DNA from: CAVUCE01 sp963739985 | GTDB lineage: Bacteria > Bacteroidota > Ignavibacteria > Ignavibacteriales > Ignavibacteriaceae | Direction: 5' to 3' | Length of the DNA stretch: 64,000 nt | NCBI GenBank assembly: GCA_963739985.1 | Contig: CAVUCE010000001.1 | Coordinates: 124,001-188,000, forward strand | Part shown: positions 1-8,859 of the stretch, one piece after another | Layout of the letters: every line of letters starts with the position of its first letter | Numbering within the stretch: position 1 is the stretch's first letter | Notes under the pieces: model-generated | What the model was told of the DNA's origin: nothing | Database searches by the model: none | The model's input: the letters and a program-made list of their open reading frames with translations, nothing else | Made by a program: the position numbers and the translations under genes

Positions 1-289
1 ATTATTTAACGAAAATATAATAAAAATTACCACAAACTATTAAATCATTCACAATAAACTTTTACTATATTTAGAAAAAATTTGAATATATGAATTATTG
101 TGAGCTGTATCTGTTTAAGTCAATTTGATTGAGGAAATGTGTGAATAAATATACAATATTATCTTTTTGAAATTATTAACATACTAGATAAATAATATCA
201 AAATATAGTAGAGATACACATTTACTATCTCTACTATATTATTTTAGAAATTATAATTATAAAAAAACTACTAAGATAGAGTCTTGTTA

Positions 290-1147
290 CTATTTTAGTA
301 ATATCATCTTTTTACTCACTTCAAAATTACCTGCTTGCAATCGATAAAAATAAATTCCCGAAGGAACATCAATTCCAAAATTATTTTTACCGTTCCATGC
401 AATTTTATAGTTTCCCGCATTTCTAAAATCCGAAATGAGTGTCTTTATGTTTTGGCCAAGAGAGTTATAAATATTTAATGTGACCATTTCTTCAAATGGA
501 ATTTGAAATGTAATAATTGTAGAAGGATTAAATGGATTGGGATAATTTTGATTTAATTCAAATGTAAGTGGTTGTCTGTTATCATTAACCGAAGTAGCCG
601 TAGTACTCAATGAGAGATCATCTATATAGAAAACTGAACCTTCATTAACCGGCCCGTTATTATCTGCTATAGTAATACTTATAATACAAGTATCTGGCGT
701 TTCATCGTTTAAGTAAAACATTGGAATTGAAAAATAGGTATAAGTTGATGCAGCATAGAATTGCAAACCACCAACCGCAATGGCCGTGCCATTTTTGTTG
801 AAACTTGCAACTACGGAAAGATTATCATCACCGATAGGAATAAGTTTATAATAACCTGAAAGAGTTAGGTATCGTTCGGAAACTGCGAAACCGCTATAAC
901 CGAAAGTGCCGGAAACTAATAAAGGAGGTAATATATTAGAAAGTACTTTTACTACCGTTCCTTTTGCGGCTGATCCTTTGTGTCCGTCCGATGTTTGTTC
1001 GACTGTAACGACCCCAATATTATTAGTCCACCAGCCGTTTGGAATTCCATTTGTCCATTGCTCAAAATCTCCGTTAGGAACTTGTGCTACGCTATTGATT
1101 GTTAATAACATAACAAGCATAAACGAAAATAAGCTCACCCTGTTCAT
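290..1147 (-). CDS. Secreted protein with T9SS type A sorting domain
   Basis: 285-residue secreted protein of unknown function. Residues 1–21 form a signal peptide (hydrophobic run FSFMLVMLLTI, likely cleavage after the Ala of SVAQ). The mature N-terminus starts VPNGDFEQW, a pattern common at the start of jelly-roll carbohydrate-binding-like domains in Bacteroidota; the middle is beta-rich with no catalytic motif that I recognise. From about residue 199 the protein carries a type IX secretion C-terminal domain: NYPNPFNPST, then LNIYNSLGQ, then SGIYFYRL and the terminal KKMILLK. In this family the domain directs export across the outer membrane and is removed or used for surface attachment. 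It stands alone, with about 290 bp of gene-free DNA downstream and 450 bp upstream. Family assignment of the tail is firm; the function of the front half is not known. Confidence 0.85.
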   Translation of the reverse strand: MNRVSLFSFMLVMLLTINSVAQVPNGDFEQWTNGIPNGWWTNNIGVVTVEQTSDGHKGSAAKGTVVKVLSNILPPLLVSGTFGYSGFAVSERYLTLSGYYKLIPIGDDNLSVVASFNKNGTAIAVGGLQFYAASTYTYFSIPMFYLNDETPDTCIISITIADNNGPVNEGSVFYIDDLSLSTTATSVNDNRQPLTFELNQNYPNPFNPSTIITFQIPFEEMVTLNIYNSLGQNIKTLISDFRNAGNYKIAWNGKNNFGIDVPSGIYFYRLQAGNFEVSKKMILLK

Positions 1148-1598
1148 AATATTCTCCCTCTTTTTTAATTATTTTATAATTAATAAAATAATTTCCGAAC
1201 ATTATTAATTTGCAGTAGTTAATTGTTTGGCAGGTAATTGGATTTAAGATATAGCTAAGTAATAATGAAAGCAATAGATAACTTGTGCGCTAAGAATTAG
1301 ATACCTAAAGTTTTATTATTTAACTTAAAAGTTTAATAAATTTTAATAACCATAAATTACTTCGCAATGATGCTATAATTTAGAATATGAAATTGTAATA
1401 GTTTTTTAAGAATAGTATAAATTATGATATCAAGGCTGGCATACAGATTTGTTGAGAAGTCAATCTTTAAAAAATGAGACTAACTTTAAAATAAAACTAA
1501 TAAAATCAAATTTATTCTAGTCTAATATATTTCTAAAATTAGTCTAATCTCGAAAAACGAAAAAATAATTACTATATTAAAAAGCCAGGGTTATAAAA
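1148..1598. other. Gene-free AT-rich stretch
   Basis: About 450 bp between the secreted protein and the small lysine-rich gene. It is very AT-rich and I see no intact reading frame, RNA gene, strong hairpin or repeat shared with the rest of the window. It presumably carries the promoter of the secreted protein (minus strand). Confidence 0.5.
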
Positions 1599-1727
1599 CT
1601 ATATTTTCTCTGTAATGCTAAAACCCTTCTTCTCGCTTTTCTTTTCTCGCTTAGCTGCCTTTTTCTCTTTCATAGTTTTAGCAGGTTCTTTTTTATCAAG
1701 CTTTTTTGTGTTTTGTCCCTTACTCAT
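1599..1727 (-). CDS. Small lysine-rich basic protein (42 aa)
   Basis: A 42-codon frame read on the minus strand: it begins MSKGQNTKKLDKKEPAKTMK and ends FSITEKI. About 40% of residues are Lys or Arg, with no hydrophobic segment, so the product should be a soluble, strongly basic, probably nucleic-acid-associated or disordered peptide. The pattern 'GQ-x-x-KK … EPAKT-x-KEK-x-A-x-K-x-EKK' resembles short conserved hypothetical proteins I have seen in Bacteroidota and proteobacteria; this is recollection, not a search. It starts with ATG preceded by a weak GTGAGA Shine–Dalgarno-like stretch and lies 46 bp downstream of the response regulator on the same strand, so it may be cotranscribed. It is too short for most gene callers. 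Confidence 0.6.
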   Translation of the reverse strand: MSKGQNTKKLDKKEPAKTMKEKKAAKREKKSEKKGFSITEKI

Positions 1728-1773
1728 GATATTCTCACTTATTAATTATTGATTATTTTTCAGTTAACTAAAG

Positions 1774-2460
1774 TCATTTCGCCATTGAAATATCTTTAAT
1801 GATTTTTTTTAAGGTTCCGTTTGAGTATGAATAATTTGCAACCTCTAAACGAGTATGTAATAAAAGTTTTTCCATGATATTATGAACATGACTTTTTACG
1901 GTAAACGATGAAATACTTAAAGTATGCGCTATATTTTTATTGCTTAATCCATCGCCGATTAGTTTTATCACTTCTTTCTCACGTTTGGTCATTCTGACCG
2001 CTTCATTTAAATTTAACTTATCGTCTTTAAGACCATGCTCAACAATTTGGGAAAAGAGAGATTCACTTAAAACAGGCGGCACCACATTTTGTCCATTTGC
2101 AACTGCCCGAATTGTTTCAAGGAAATCAGCTACCGAAGCATCTTTCAAAATAAAACCTGATGCACCAGACTTTAGAAAAAGATTAATATCTCCTTGTACC
2201 GGTGCTAGGTCCATTACTATAACTTTTGCAGAAGGAAAATCTTTTTTTACAATCTCCACAATTGATAAACTGCTTTGATTTCGTAAGCCTAAATCTAAAA
2301 GCACTACATTAGGCATCAACTTCTGTATTTTAACTACCGTATTATTGTCATTCCCTGCAGCTGCAATGATTTTAATATCTCCTTGCTTTTTAAGCATGGA
2401 AATAATTCCGTTACGAAGTAACTTATTATCTTCAATTAAAAGTAATCTTATCTTTTTCAT
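1774..2460 (-). CDS. NarL/FixJ-type response regulator (REC + LuxR HTH)
   Basis: 228-residue two-component response regulator. The N-terminal receiver domain (1–120) has the acidic pair E10-D11, phospho-acceptor D56 (VVLLDLGL) and the conserved Lys K106 (GFILKD). The C-terminal LuxR/GerE helix-turn-helix (about 160–215) has TKREKEVIKLIGDGLSNKNI and FTVKSHVHNIMEKL. The residue that is normally Thr/Ser at the end of beta-4 is Asp (VMD84L), the same as in its paralogue at 5197–5898; this residue normally relays phosphorylation to the output face, so signalling may be atypical. No histidine kinase is adjacent. Its own upstream region carries a copy of the 22-bp element found before five other genes or gene remains, so autoregulation is possible. 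Role as a DNA-binding regulator is firm; the stimulus and targets are unknown. Confidence 0.9.
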   Translation of the reverse strand: MKKIRLLLIEDNKLLRNGIISMLKKQGDIKIIAAAGNDNNTVVKIQKLMPNVVLLDLGLRNQSSLSIVEIVKKDFPSAKVIVMDLAPVQGDINLFLKSGASGFILKDASVADFLETIRAVANGQNVVPPVLSESLFSQIVEHGLKDDKLNLNEAVRMTKREKEVIKLIGDGLSNKNIAHTLSISSFTVKSHVHNIMEKLLLHTRLEVANYSYSNGTLKKIIKDISMAK

Positions 2461-2504
2461 AATAAAAGTTAACTACTGTTTTTAGGTTATACAATCGAGC
2501 AAAA

Positions 2505-2526
2505 GGATGAAAAATGGACTAATTCT
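2505..2526 (-). promoter_or_regulatory. 22-bp repeated upstream element, copy a
   Basis: Reads, on the minus strand, AGAATTAGTCC followed by ATTTTTCATCC, 44 bp upstream of the response-regulator start. It matches the consensus AGRAYTARTCC + CTTTTTCATCC seen at five other places. Copy a, like copies d and e, continues with TT-x-G and CGATTG about ten bases further on. Same orientation relative to its gene as all other copies. Confidence 0.65.
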
Positions 2527-2989
2527 TTTGGATGATTTTATATAATGATTTTGATTGAAGTATTATTCATGTTCAAATTGTTTTACTTCAGACCAAAATT
2601 TATACTTATTATTTATTTCTATAAATGATATGTTCATTAAACATTTAAATTCACATTAATAATAACAATTGGATATATTTCTGAAATGAACTTATAAATA
2701 GAAAAGAGTATCGCTAACGAAAATAATTGTAGCTTTGAGAACAATATCAAAAATAATTATTACCAATTATAATCCGTCTTTCAATTAAAGCACCAAGTAT
2801 AATAAGAGATTTAAATAATGTCATTATATAGCTTGGCTTAAGCTGAAAGTCTTTTTTCTATTTCGGTTCAATATCTTTCAAACAGTACACCACCAGTTCA
2901 GAATAATATCCCGGGAATAGATATTATTCTAAAATTTCCTTATAACTTTCAAATAGCTCATTGGAAATCAATTTTAGAGATAAAATTGA
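2527..2989. other. Gene-free intergenic stretch
   Basis: About 460 bp between copy a of the repeated element and the end of the radical SAM gene. AT-rich, no reading frame or RNA gene that I can support. It should hold the far promoter region of the response regulator. Confidence 0.5.
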
Positions 2990-4534
2990 TTAGACTGCGA
3001 TGCGTTCCTCGATAGTTTTTAAATAAGAATTTTGATCGTGGTAAATTGCACCTTCAGGAAGCCAATCCCATAAAGGGCCAAGATCGTTTTTTATAATATC
3101 TTTATATACTTGAGGAAGTTCGGTCGATTCTTGTTCAAAAAAAGCACGAAATTTCGCATCGGTTTTTAGATTATTTAACATCTTTTTATTGAAAGCAACT
3201 CTTCCGAATCCTTCTTCGGAAATTGCCCTAACAACGTTCATCCATTTTGGGATGAACGCGTTAGTAGCTTTCAACCGGTTTACTATAGCTCCCCAAGAAA
3301 AAGTATGTTCTCCCAAACTAATAATATGAGTATAAAATTCTTCCCATGAATAATTTTTAGGTTTAATATTCATAGCATGATTATTATCTAAAAAGTGAAA
3401 TGGAAATGGTATTACCCTGTTAAGTCTTTGATATTCCAGATTTACCGGGGCGGCTTTTCCGAAAGCAGATAATAATGAATATCCAGGAAATGCTCCGGGT
3501 GTCATATCCACAAATCTTTTTGTGAGTTCAAAAGGTTCCTCACCCATATCAGAATCAAGGCCTAATACAAAATTTGTCTGGACGTATGGAATATAGCGCA
3601 AAATCATATTAACCTGATCAGCAATATGATTAACCTTCTCAATTCCGGTTAGACTTCCGGTTTTCGATTTATTTCCCAAATCAAACCATGATTCTATACC
3701 AGGCAGCATAGCCCCAAAGCCGTTCCTTTTCAGTCTTTTCATATGCGGCTCTGATAGCAACGATAAACTACTTTCGGCAATGAAGTCGATTTTGTTTTCG
3801 GGTACAACCTCCTCAATTGCATCCATGTACTCGTCAAACCTTATTCCAAAATTAGGATCGTGCCAGCCAACCAAAGGACGTTTGAATTTAGTAAGAAGAA
3901 ATGATAAATCTTCCTTCATAGTATCAAAATCTAACGGCTGATATGCTACAGTTGAATCAATACAGAAACTGCACGTATAGGGACAACCTAAACTACCAAG
4001 CATAGGAACCATTTTTATTAATGGTGCTTTTTTAAGAGTAGGTTCTATAAATTTCCATCGTTCTTTAACTCCCGGAAGTGCCAGTGGCTGTCTTTTTGCT
4101 TCCAAATGTACACCAACCGGACGGTGAGGGGAGCAGTCTTTTAATATTTCGGTGATTATATTTTTATCTGTGAAACCTACAACGTAATCAAAATATTTTA
4201 TTGCATCTTCCGGATAACACCGCGCATGTGGTCCGCCTAAAACTGTAATTGTTCCAAATGATCTTAAAAGATTACTTAAGGCATAAGCTGTTTGTGCCGC
4301 TTCCGTAAATGCTCCTATAAAAATAATATCGGAATCACGTGGGATATCTCTAAGTAGATTTTCTTTCCCCGTATAACAGATATAATTAACATCATGTCCT
4401 TCTTCCTCGCACCAGACTCCTATTACTTGAGGCATTATACTAGCGAAGTTTGCATTCATTATTCGAGCGAACAATTTTTTATTAGGTCTTTTTGATACGA
4501 GATCTATTATACCGACTTTTAGCTTATTACTCAT
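2990..4534 (-). CDS. B12-binding-domain radical SAM protein
   Basis: 514-residue radical SAM enzyme. Residues 1–130 form a Rossmann-like cobalamin-binding-type domain (GGPHARCYPED near 100–110 is the usual beta-strand/turn), but no DxHxxG base-off motif is visible. The radical SAM core starts with the cluster motif C184-x3-C188-x2-C191 (GCPYTCSFC), which binds the [4Fe-4S] cluster and S-adenosylmethionine. Members act as methyltransferases, cyclases or ring-contracting enzymes on lipids, antibiotics or tetrapyrroles; I cannot name the substrate. The C-terminal 150 residues (helical, with NYSWEEFYTH) do not match a function that I know. It is a single-gene unit with copy b of the 22-bp element 127 bp upstream, which links it to the neighbouring regulators. 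Confidence 0.85.
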   Translation of the reverse strand: MSNKLKVGIIDLVSKRPNKKLFARIMNANFASIMPQVIGVWCEEEGHDVNYICYTGKENLLRDIPRDSDIIFIGAFTEAAQTAYALSNLLRSFGTITVLGGPHARCYPEDAIKYFDYVVGFTDKNIITEILKDCSPHRPVGVHLEAKRQPLALPGVKERWKFIEPTLKKAPLIKMVPMLGSLGCPYTCSFCIDSTVAYQPLDFDTMKEDLSFLLTKFKRPLVGWHDPNFGIRFDEYMDAIEEVVPENKIDFIAESSLSLLSEPHMKRLKRNGFGAMLPGIESWFDLGNKSKTGSLTGIEKVNHIADQVNMILRYIPYVQTNFVLGLDSDMGEEPFELTKRFVDMTPGAFPGYSLLSAFGKAAPVNLEYQRLNRVIPFPFHFLDNNHAMNIKPKNYSWEEFYTHIISLGEHTFSWGAIVNRLKATNAFIPKWMNVVRAISEEGFGRVAFNKKMLNNLKTDAKFRAFFEQESTELPQVYKDIIKNDLGPLWDWLPEGAIYHDQNSYLKTIEERIAV

Positions 4535-4862
4535 TTATATACCTACTCAATACTTATTTATTTCAATATTAAAAAATGGATTTAAGAATTCTAGAGTATT
4601 TACTCTGATCATCTTAATTAGTAAAGTATTGATAAATAAATCAAATAAAAATGACTCTAACGGATGAAAAAGGGATTAATCCTTAAGATTGAGAAATGCA
4701 GCGGATATAAATTTTATATATGGAACCCAACCCATTAAAGTAGGACAATAATGTTATTTTATATGAAGAAAAAGAATTACTAAAAATTAATTATTATAAT
4801 TTTTTCCTCATCAGGTTTCAAATAATTTTATAATCATATAGAGCTCGGATATTATTAATAGA
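4535..4862. other. Intergenic region carrying repeated element copy b
   Basis: About 330 bp, AT-rich. Apart from copy b of the 22-bp element (4662–4683) I see no gene, RNA or strong hairpin. Confidence 0.5.
4662..4683 (-). promoter_or_regulatory. 22-bp repeated upstream element, copy b
   Basis: Minus-strand reading AGGATTAATCC then CTTTTTCATCC; identical over all 22 bases to copy c at 5121–5142. It contains the perfect palindrome GGATTAATCC. It lies 127 bp upstream of the radical SAM start codon and in the same orientation as that gene. Confidence 0.7.
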
Positions 4863-5048
4863 TCAAAGCTTGTCAATCATTCGAATTACTTCACTTTTAG
4901 TCTTTGAGAAAATTTTTTGAAACCTAATAATTAATTTCACTTCATCACCGTTATCTAATTCTAAATCTTTATTTGTGATAATTGGATAAGCCAGCTTAAT
5001 TCTTTCCTTAAGTTTTGGCCAATTCCCTTTGTTATTTATCTGGTACAT
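4863..5048 (-). CDS. CsbD-like small stress protein
   Basis: 61-residue protein with the layout of the CsbD family of small general-stress proteins: an N-terminal 'NxKGNWPKLKERIK' segment (family: G-x-W-x-x-x-K-G-K-x-K), 'ITNKDLELDNGDEVKL' (family: lTddDL-x-x-i-x-G-x-x-d-x-L), and a C-terminal 'FSKTKSEVIRMID' (family: yG-x-s-x-e-e-A-e-x-x-i-d). The family is sigma-B- or stress-induced in several phyla but its molecular function is unknown. The match is to the pattern and is diverged (no canonical Gly-Lys loops in the centre). Copy c of the repeated 22-bp element lies 73 bp upstream in the same orientation. It lies between the radical SAM gene and the second response regulator. Confidence 0.7.
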   Translation of the reverse strand: MYQINNKGNWPKLKERIKLAYPIITNKDLELDNGDEVKLIIRFQKIFSKTKSEVIRMIDKL

Positions 5049-5120
5049 AGTTTGCCTTCTTTCCGGTATTTAACCAAATATACATTAGTCAGAAAAATAT
5101 GATAAGTATATAGTACGAAT

Positions 5121-5142
5121 GGATGAAAAAGGGATTAATCCT
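5121..5142 (-). promoter_or_regulatory. 22-bp repeated upstream element, copy c
   Basis: Identical to copy b over 22 bp (minus-strand AGGATTAATCC then CTTTTTCATCC), 73 bp upstream of the CsbD-like start. It is followed on the minus strand by a TACTATAT stretch that could serve as a -10-like sequence. Confidence 0.7.
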
Positions 5143-5196
5143 AAATTACTATGATTCGCTGTATTGTACTGTTTTTGTTGAAAGTAAAAGGAAAGG

Positions 5197-5898
5197 CTAA
5201 TCTTCGTTATCGTCTAAAAGTGAAATAGATTTGACTGCATCATTATATTCACTTTTATTATGAGCATAATTTGCAATCTGTACGCGTGTGTGAAGAGCAA
5301 GTTTTTCAAGTATATTGTGGATATGACTTTTTACAGTATAAGTTGATAGATGAAGTAACTGAGCAATCTCTTTGTTGCTTAATCCTTCAGCTACCAATTC
5401 AATAACTTGTCGTTCCCGTTTAGTCATTTTTACCGAATTCATTATAACTGTAGGAGTGGCTTCACTTAGTGCTTGATCAACAATTTGAGAAAAAAGTGAT
5501 TCGGCTAGATTAGTAGGCAGAACTTTTTCGCCAGTTGAAACTGATCTTATTGTTGCTAGAAAATCTTTAAGAGTTGCGTCTTTAAGAATAAAACCTGATA
5601 CTCCGGCTTGAACAAATTCTAAAACATCTTCTTGCAGAGGAACTAAATCCATAGCCACAATCCCGATTTGGGAGTAATGTCTTTTTAATTGTTTTACGAG
5701 TCTTAAACTATTTTGATTACGTAAGCCTAGATCCAGGAGAACAATATTTGGCTCAGAGTTTTTGATGAATTCTAAAACCTTTACACAATCGCCAAAAGCG
5801 GCAACTACTTTTAGATCATTTTCTCCCTTGATCATAGCAGTTATGCCCTCGCGTAAGAGTCGATTATCTTCTACAACTAATATTGATATTTTTTTCAT
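5197..5898 (-). CDS. NarL/FixJ-type response regulator, paralogue
   Basis: 233-residue receiver + LuxR HTH regulator, clearly paralogous to 1774–2460 along its whole length. Receiver landmarks: E10-D11, phospho-acceptor D56 (NIVLLDLGLRNQNSL), K106 (GFILKD). As in the paralogue, the usual Thr/Ser switch residue is Asp (AMD84L). HTH about 165–225: TKRERQVIELVAEGLSNKEI and YTVKSHIHNILEKL. A short acidic tail ends SLLDDNED. No cognate kinase adjacent. I do not find the 22-bp element upstream of this one, so the two paralogues may be controlled differently. Which of them, if either, binds the element cannot be told from sequence. Confidence 0.9.
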   Translation of the reverse strand: MKKISILVVEDNRLLREGITAMIKGENDLKVVAAFGDCVKVLEFIKNSEPNIVLLDLGLRNQNSLRLVKQLKRHYSQIGIVAMDLVPLQEDVLEFVQAGVSGFILKDATLKDFLATIRSVSTGEKVLPTNLAESLFSQIVDQALSEATPTVIMNSVKMTKRERQVIELVAEGLSNKEIAQLLHLSTYTVKSHIHNILEKLALHTRVQIANYAHNKSEYNDAVKSISLLDDNED

Positions 5899-6087
5899 TT
5901 TTTCGATTTGATTAAAATGAATTATAAAAATCCATTCGTAGTAGATATTATAACCATTCTATCCCCAATTCGCAAGTTATTTGTTATAAAGGATAAATAG
6001 TCATTTCTTAGTGAGAAAAAGAAATATTTTGATATTAAAATTTGGGAAATAAGAAGTAAAAATAAATGCTTTAACAGAAGATATTAG

Positions 6088-6161
6088 TGCACCCGTAGGG
6101 ATTCGAACCCCAAACCTTCTGATCCGTAGTCAGATGCTCTATCCAGTTGAGCTACGGGTGC
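6088..6161 (-). tRNA. tRNA-Arg (anticodon ACG)
   Basis: Minus-strand cloverleaf: acceptor GCACCCG / CGGGTGC, D-arm GCTC…GAGC, anticodon arm TCTGA-CTACGGA-TCAGA giving anticodon ACG, T-arm with GGTTCGAATCC-type loop. 74 nt, discriminator A, CCA not encoded. Confidence 0.95.
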
Positions 6162-6583
6162 ATGTCTATTCAAAAAATAGATTACAAATATAGTACTTTG
6201 CTAAAAATTTACAAAACTTTAATCCTATATTTATATCTTTATCCAAATTATTGCCATCTAATAATCAACATAAAGTCTTTACCATAATTCCCTAAATTAG
6301 AAAGAATAATGAACTGAACTTCTTAAAAAAGAGAAGAAACTTGCACAATTAAATTGCTTTAGCAAGTAATTATTATCGTTTTAAACCAATATTTAACCCT
6401 TTTGATAAAAATTATTCAAAAATAGTGTTGAATATATATACAACTATTATTTGGAATAAATTTTGTAACTATTACTCCGAACTGCATAATTTTCAATTAT
6501 GTTTCACTCGCTTATAAAGGGGAGAACTTAATAAGCAAAATTCACTATTAGTATAACTGTTCTGCAGGAAAATAATATTCTTA
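6162..6583. other. Gene-free stretch before hydF
   Basis: About 420 bp, AT-rich, between the tRNA and hydF, which are divergent. Nothing else recognisable; it should contain both promoters. Confidence 0.5.
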
Positions 6584-7801
6584 ATGAATATAAACAATAA
6601 AATAGAGCGAAAACATATAGCTATTATTGGGCGCCATAGAGTCGGGAAGACTTCTTTAATAAAAGCCATAGCAGGTGATTATTTCTCGTCGTTGCCGGAT
6701 AAAAACAGCGAGAGTATGGAAGCGATTCATAGAGTGCTGGATTTTCGTCCTTTTGGCCCAATTTGCCTGAACGATATTCCGGGTATAGATTTGCCCGGAG
6801 AGTTAGACAGCACTAGGATCAGTTCGACGGTAAAAGCTATTTCTTCCGCAGATTTTGTAGTAGTTGTTTTAGAAGCGACAGAGCGATTAACTTTTGAAGA
6901 AAAACAAATTTTTCGTTATCTAAAAGATGTTGCAATCCCTTTTGTTATTGTGGTTAATAAAATTGAGTTTGGAGTAAATCCTAGTCTGATTAATGAAATT
7001 AGATTTTTGAAAGTATTACACTTTGAGATTTCTTGCAAAGAGAGTATCGGTATTGAATCTCTTGTGTTTAAGATTGGACGACAATTAGCGAATTTATCAA
7101 ATTCAAATTATATAAGGGGACTTGTTAAACCGGGAGAAATAGTGGTTCTAGTAATTCCTGATGTAAATGGAAAAGCTAGAAGTCATTTTGTGTTGTCTCA
7201 AATTCAAACTATAAAAGAAGCGTTGGATGAAAATGCTATTGTTATAGTTTTGAAAGAAGAAGAAGTAGATTCAATTCTATTTAATCTTAAAAGTCAGCCC
7301 AGCTTAATTATTGCAGATACAGATACTATTACAAGAATTCAAAAGATTGCAAATCCAGCTATAAAACTTACTACATACTCAATTTTAACGGCAAATTACA
7401 AAGGAGATTTAACCGAATTTTATAGAGGATTAAAAAAAATAAGTGATTTAAAAGACGGCGATAAAATATTAATCTCGAATATCTGTGCCGAACATGAATA
7501 CGAAGGTGCGATAAACATTCCAAAAATCGAATCATGGCTAACTTTGACTACGGGAAAAAAACTAGAAATTATAGAATCAGATAATTGGGAGTTCCCGGAT
7601 AATTTGTCTCAGTTTAAGCTAGTAATTCATTGCGGCGGTTGTTCAATAAGCCGACATTTTATGCTTTCACGAATTCGTGAAGCAAAATTATTAAGAGTTC
7701 CAATCGTTAACTATGGTGTTTTGCTGACCTTTATGCATAATATCTCAGAAAAAGTCCGTGAACCTTTCTTGCATTCTACTTCATTAGTTGCCTCAAAATA
7801 G
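6584..7801 (+). CDS. hydF: [FeFe]-hydrogenase H-cluster maturation GTPase HydF
   Basis: 405-residue maturation factor, the scaffold on which the 2Fe subcluster is built before transfer to HydA. The N-terminal GTPase domain (1–170) has G1 GRHRVGKT (16–23), G3 NDIPG (64–68) and G4 NKIE (125–128). The C-terminal cluster-binding domain has C301-A-E-H304 and H349-C350-G-G-C353, followed by SRHFMLSRI and VPIVNYGVLLTFMHNI, all typical of HydF. The first half of the cluster motif is C-x-x-H with Glu where many HydF proteins have the CxH histidine. HydE, HydG and the hydrogenase itself are not in this window, so maturation genes must be elsewhere if the pathway is complete. It is a single gene, followed by 167 bp before the lysine operon. 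Confidence 0.92.
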   Translation: MNINNKIERKHIAIIGRHRVGKTSLIKAIAGDYFSSLPDKNSESMEAIHRVLDFRPFGPICLNDIPGIDLPGELDSTRISSTVKAISSADFVVVVLEATERLTFEEKQIFRYLKDVAIPFVIVVNKIEFGVNPSLINEIRFLKVLHFEISCKESIGIESLVFKIGRQLANLSNSNYIRGLVKPGEIVVLVIPDVNGKARSHFVLSQIQTIKEALDENAIVIVLKEEEVDSILFNLKSQPSLIIADTDTITRIQKIANPAIKLTTYSILTANYKGDLTEFYRGLKKISDLKDGDKILISNICAEHEYEGAINIPKIESWLTLTTGKKLEIIESDNWEFPDNLSQFKLVIHCGGCSISRHFMLSRIREAKLLRVPIVNYGVLLTFMHNISEKVREPFLHSTSLVASK

Positions 7802-7968
7802 AACACTAATTTAATATTATACAAAAAATTGCAAAAAAATGATTTCTGACACAGAATTCACTTGCTATTTTATATTTTGAATTATAAATTTGTGCAAAAT
7901 TATATGAAATATTGTAATGTTATGCAGTATTTCAGAGATCTCCCAATAATTCTAAAAGTGAGGAACAA

Positions 7969-8853
7969 ATGTTTAGTGGAGTGGGCACAGCCTTAATTAC
8001 ACCTTTTACAACAAACAACGAAGTAGATTTCCATTCGCTTAGGAAAATATGTCAATACCAATTAGAAAATAATGTTGACGCTTTAATCGTTTTGGGAACA
8101 ACCGGCGAATCACCTGTTATAAATGAAAATGAAAGAAAACAGATTCTTAAAACAGTTTTCGAAGAAGTAAAAGGTAAAGTTCCTGTAATTGTTGGAACAG
8201 GCACAAACGATACTAAGCATGTTATTGAACTTAATAAAATTGCGGAAGATTTTGGTGCTGACGGACTCTTAATTGTAAATCCATATTATAATAAAGGCAC
8301 ACAAGAAAGTTTGGTGGCGCATTATCATTATATAGCACAAAATACTCATTTGCCAATTTTACTCTATAATGTTCCTTCGAGAACCGGAATGAATGTTTTG
8401 CCTGAAACTGCACTAAAAATATTTAATGAAAATAAAAACGTTGTTGGAATAAAAGAGGCAGGTGGAAATATATCTCAAATTGCAAAACTGTTCGCAATAA
8501 AACCGGAAGGATTTGATGTTTATTCAGGAAATGATGACCAGACATTGCCAATCATGGCAATGGGTGGAAAAGGTATTATTTCTGTTCTTTCAAATGTGTT
8601 TCCGAGAGAAGTTAAATCAATAACCGAGGCGATGTTTAGCGGAGATTTAAATACAGCCAACAGAATTAATAATGAGTACAATTCAATTATGAGTGCTTTG
8701 TTTGTTGAATCAAATCCATCCCCAATAAAATATATTATGAGTAAACTAGGCTTTTGTGAAAATATACTTCGATTACCGCTAACATCTGTTACAGAAAAGA
8801 CAAAAGAAATTTTAGATAGGGAAGTTGAAAAATTGCTTCATGTTTTAGTTTAA
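7969..8853 (+). CDS. dapA: 4-hydroxy-tetrahydrodipicolinate synthase
   Basis: 294-residue DapA condenses pyruvate with aspartate semialdehyde, the first committed step to diaminopimelate and lysine. The (beta/alpha)8 barrel has every key residue in the usual place: T44-T45 (LGTTGES), Y107 (NPYYNKG), Y133 and the YNVPSRTG loop, and Schiff-base lysine K162 (GIKEAGG). Length is normal. ATG start with GTGAGGAAC ahead of it as a Shine–Dalgarno-like signal. First gene of a five-gene operon dapA-dapB-dapH-lysC-deacetylase with spacings of 6–86 bp. I looked for a lysine riboswitch in the 167-bp leader and found none. Confidence 0.97.
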   Translation: MFSGVGTALITPFTTNNEVDFHSLRKICQYQLENNVDALIVLGTTGESPVINENERKQILKTVFEEVKGKVPVIVGTGTNDTKHVIELNKIAEDFGADGLLIVNPYYNKGTQESLVAHYHYIAQNTHLPILLYNVPSRTGMNVLPETALKIFNENKNVVGIKEAGGNISQIAKLFAIKPEGFDVYSGNDDQTLPIMAMGGKGIISVLSNVFPREVKSITEAMFSGDLNTANRINNEYNSIMSALFVESNPSPIKYIMSKLGFCENILRLPLTSVTEKTKEILDREVEKLLHVLV

Positions 8854-8859
8854 TTATTA

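Noticed and set aside
7802..7968. Lysine riboswitch before dapA
   Set aside because: The leader is short and lacks the conserved L-box helices.
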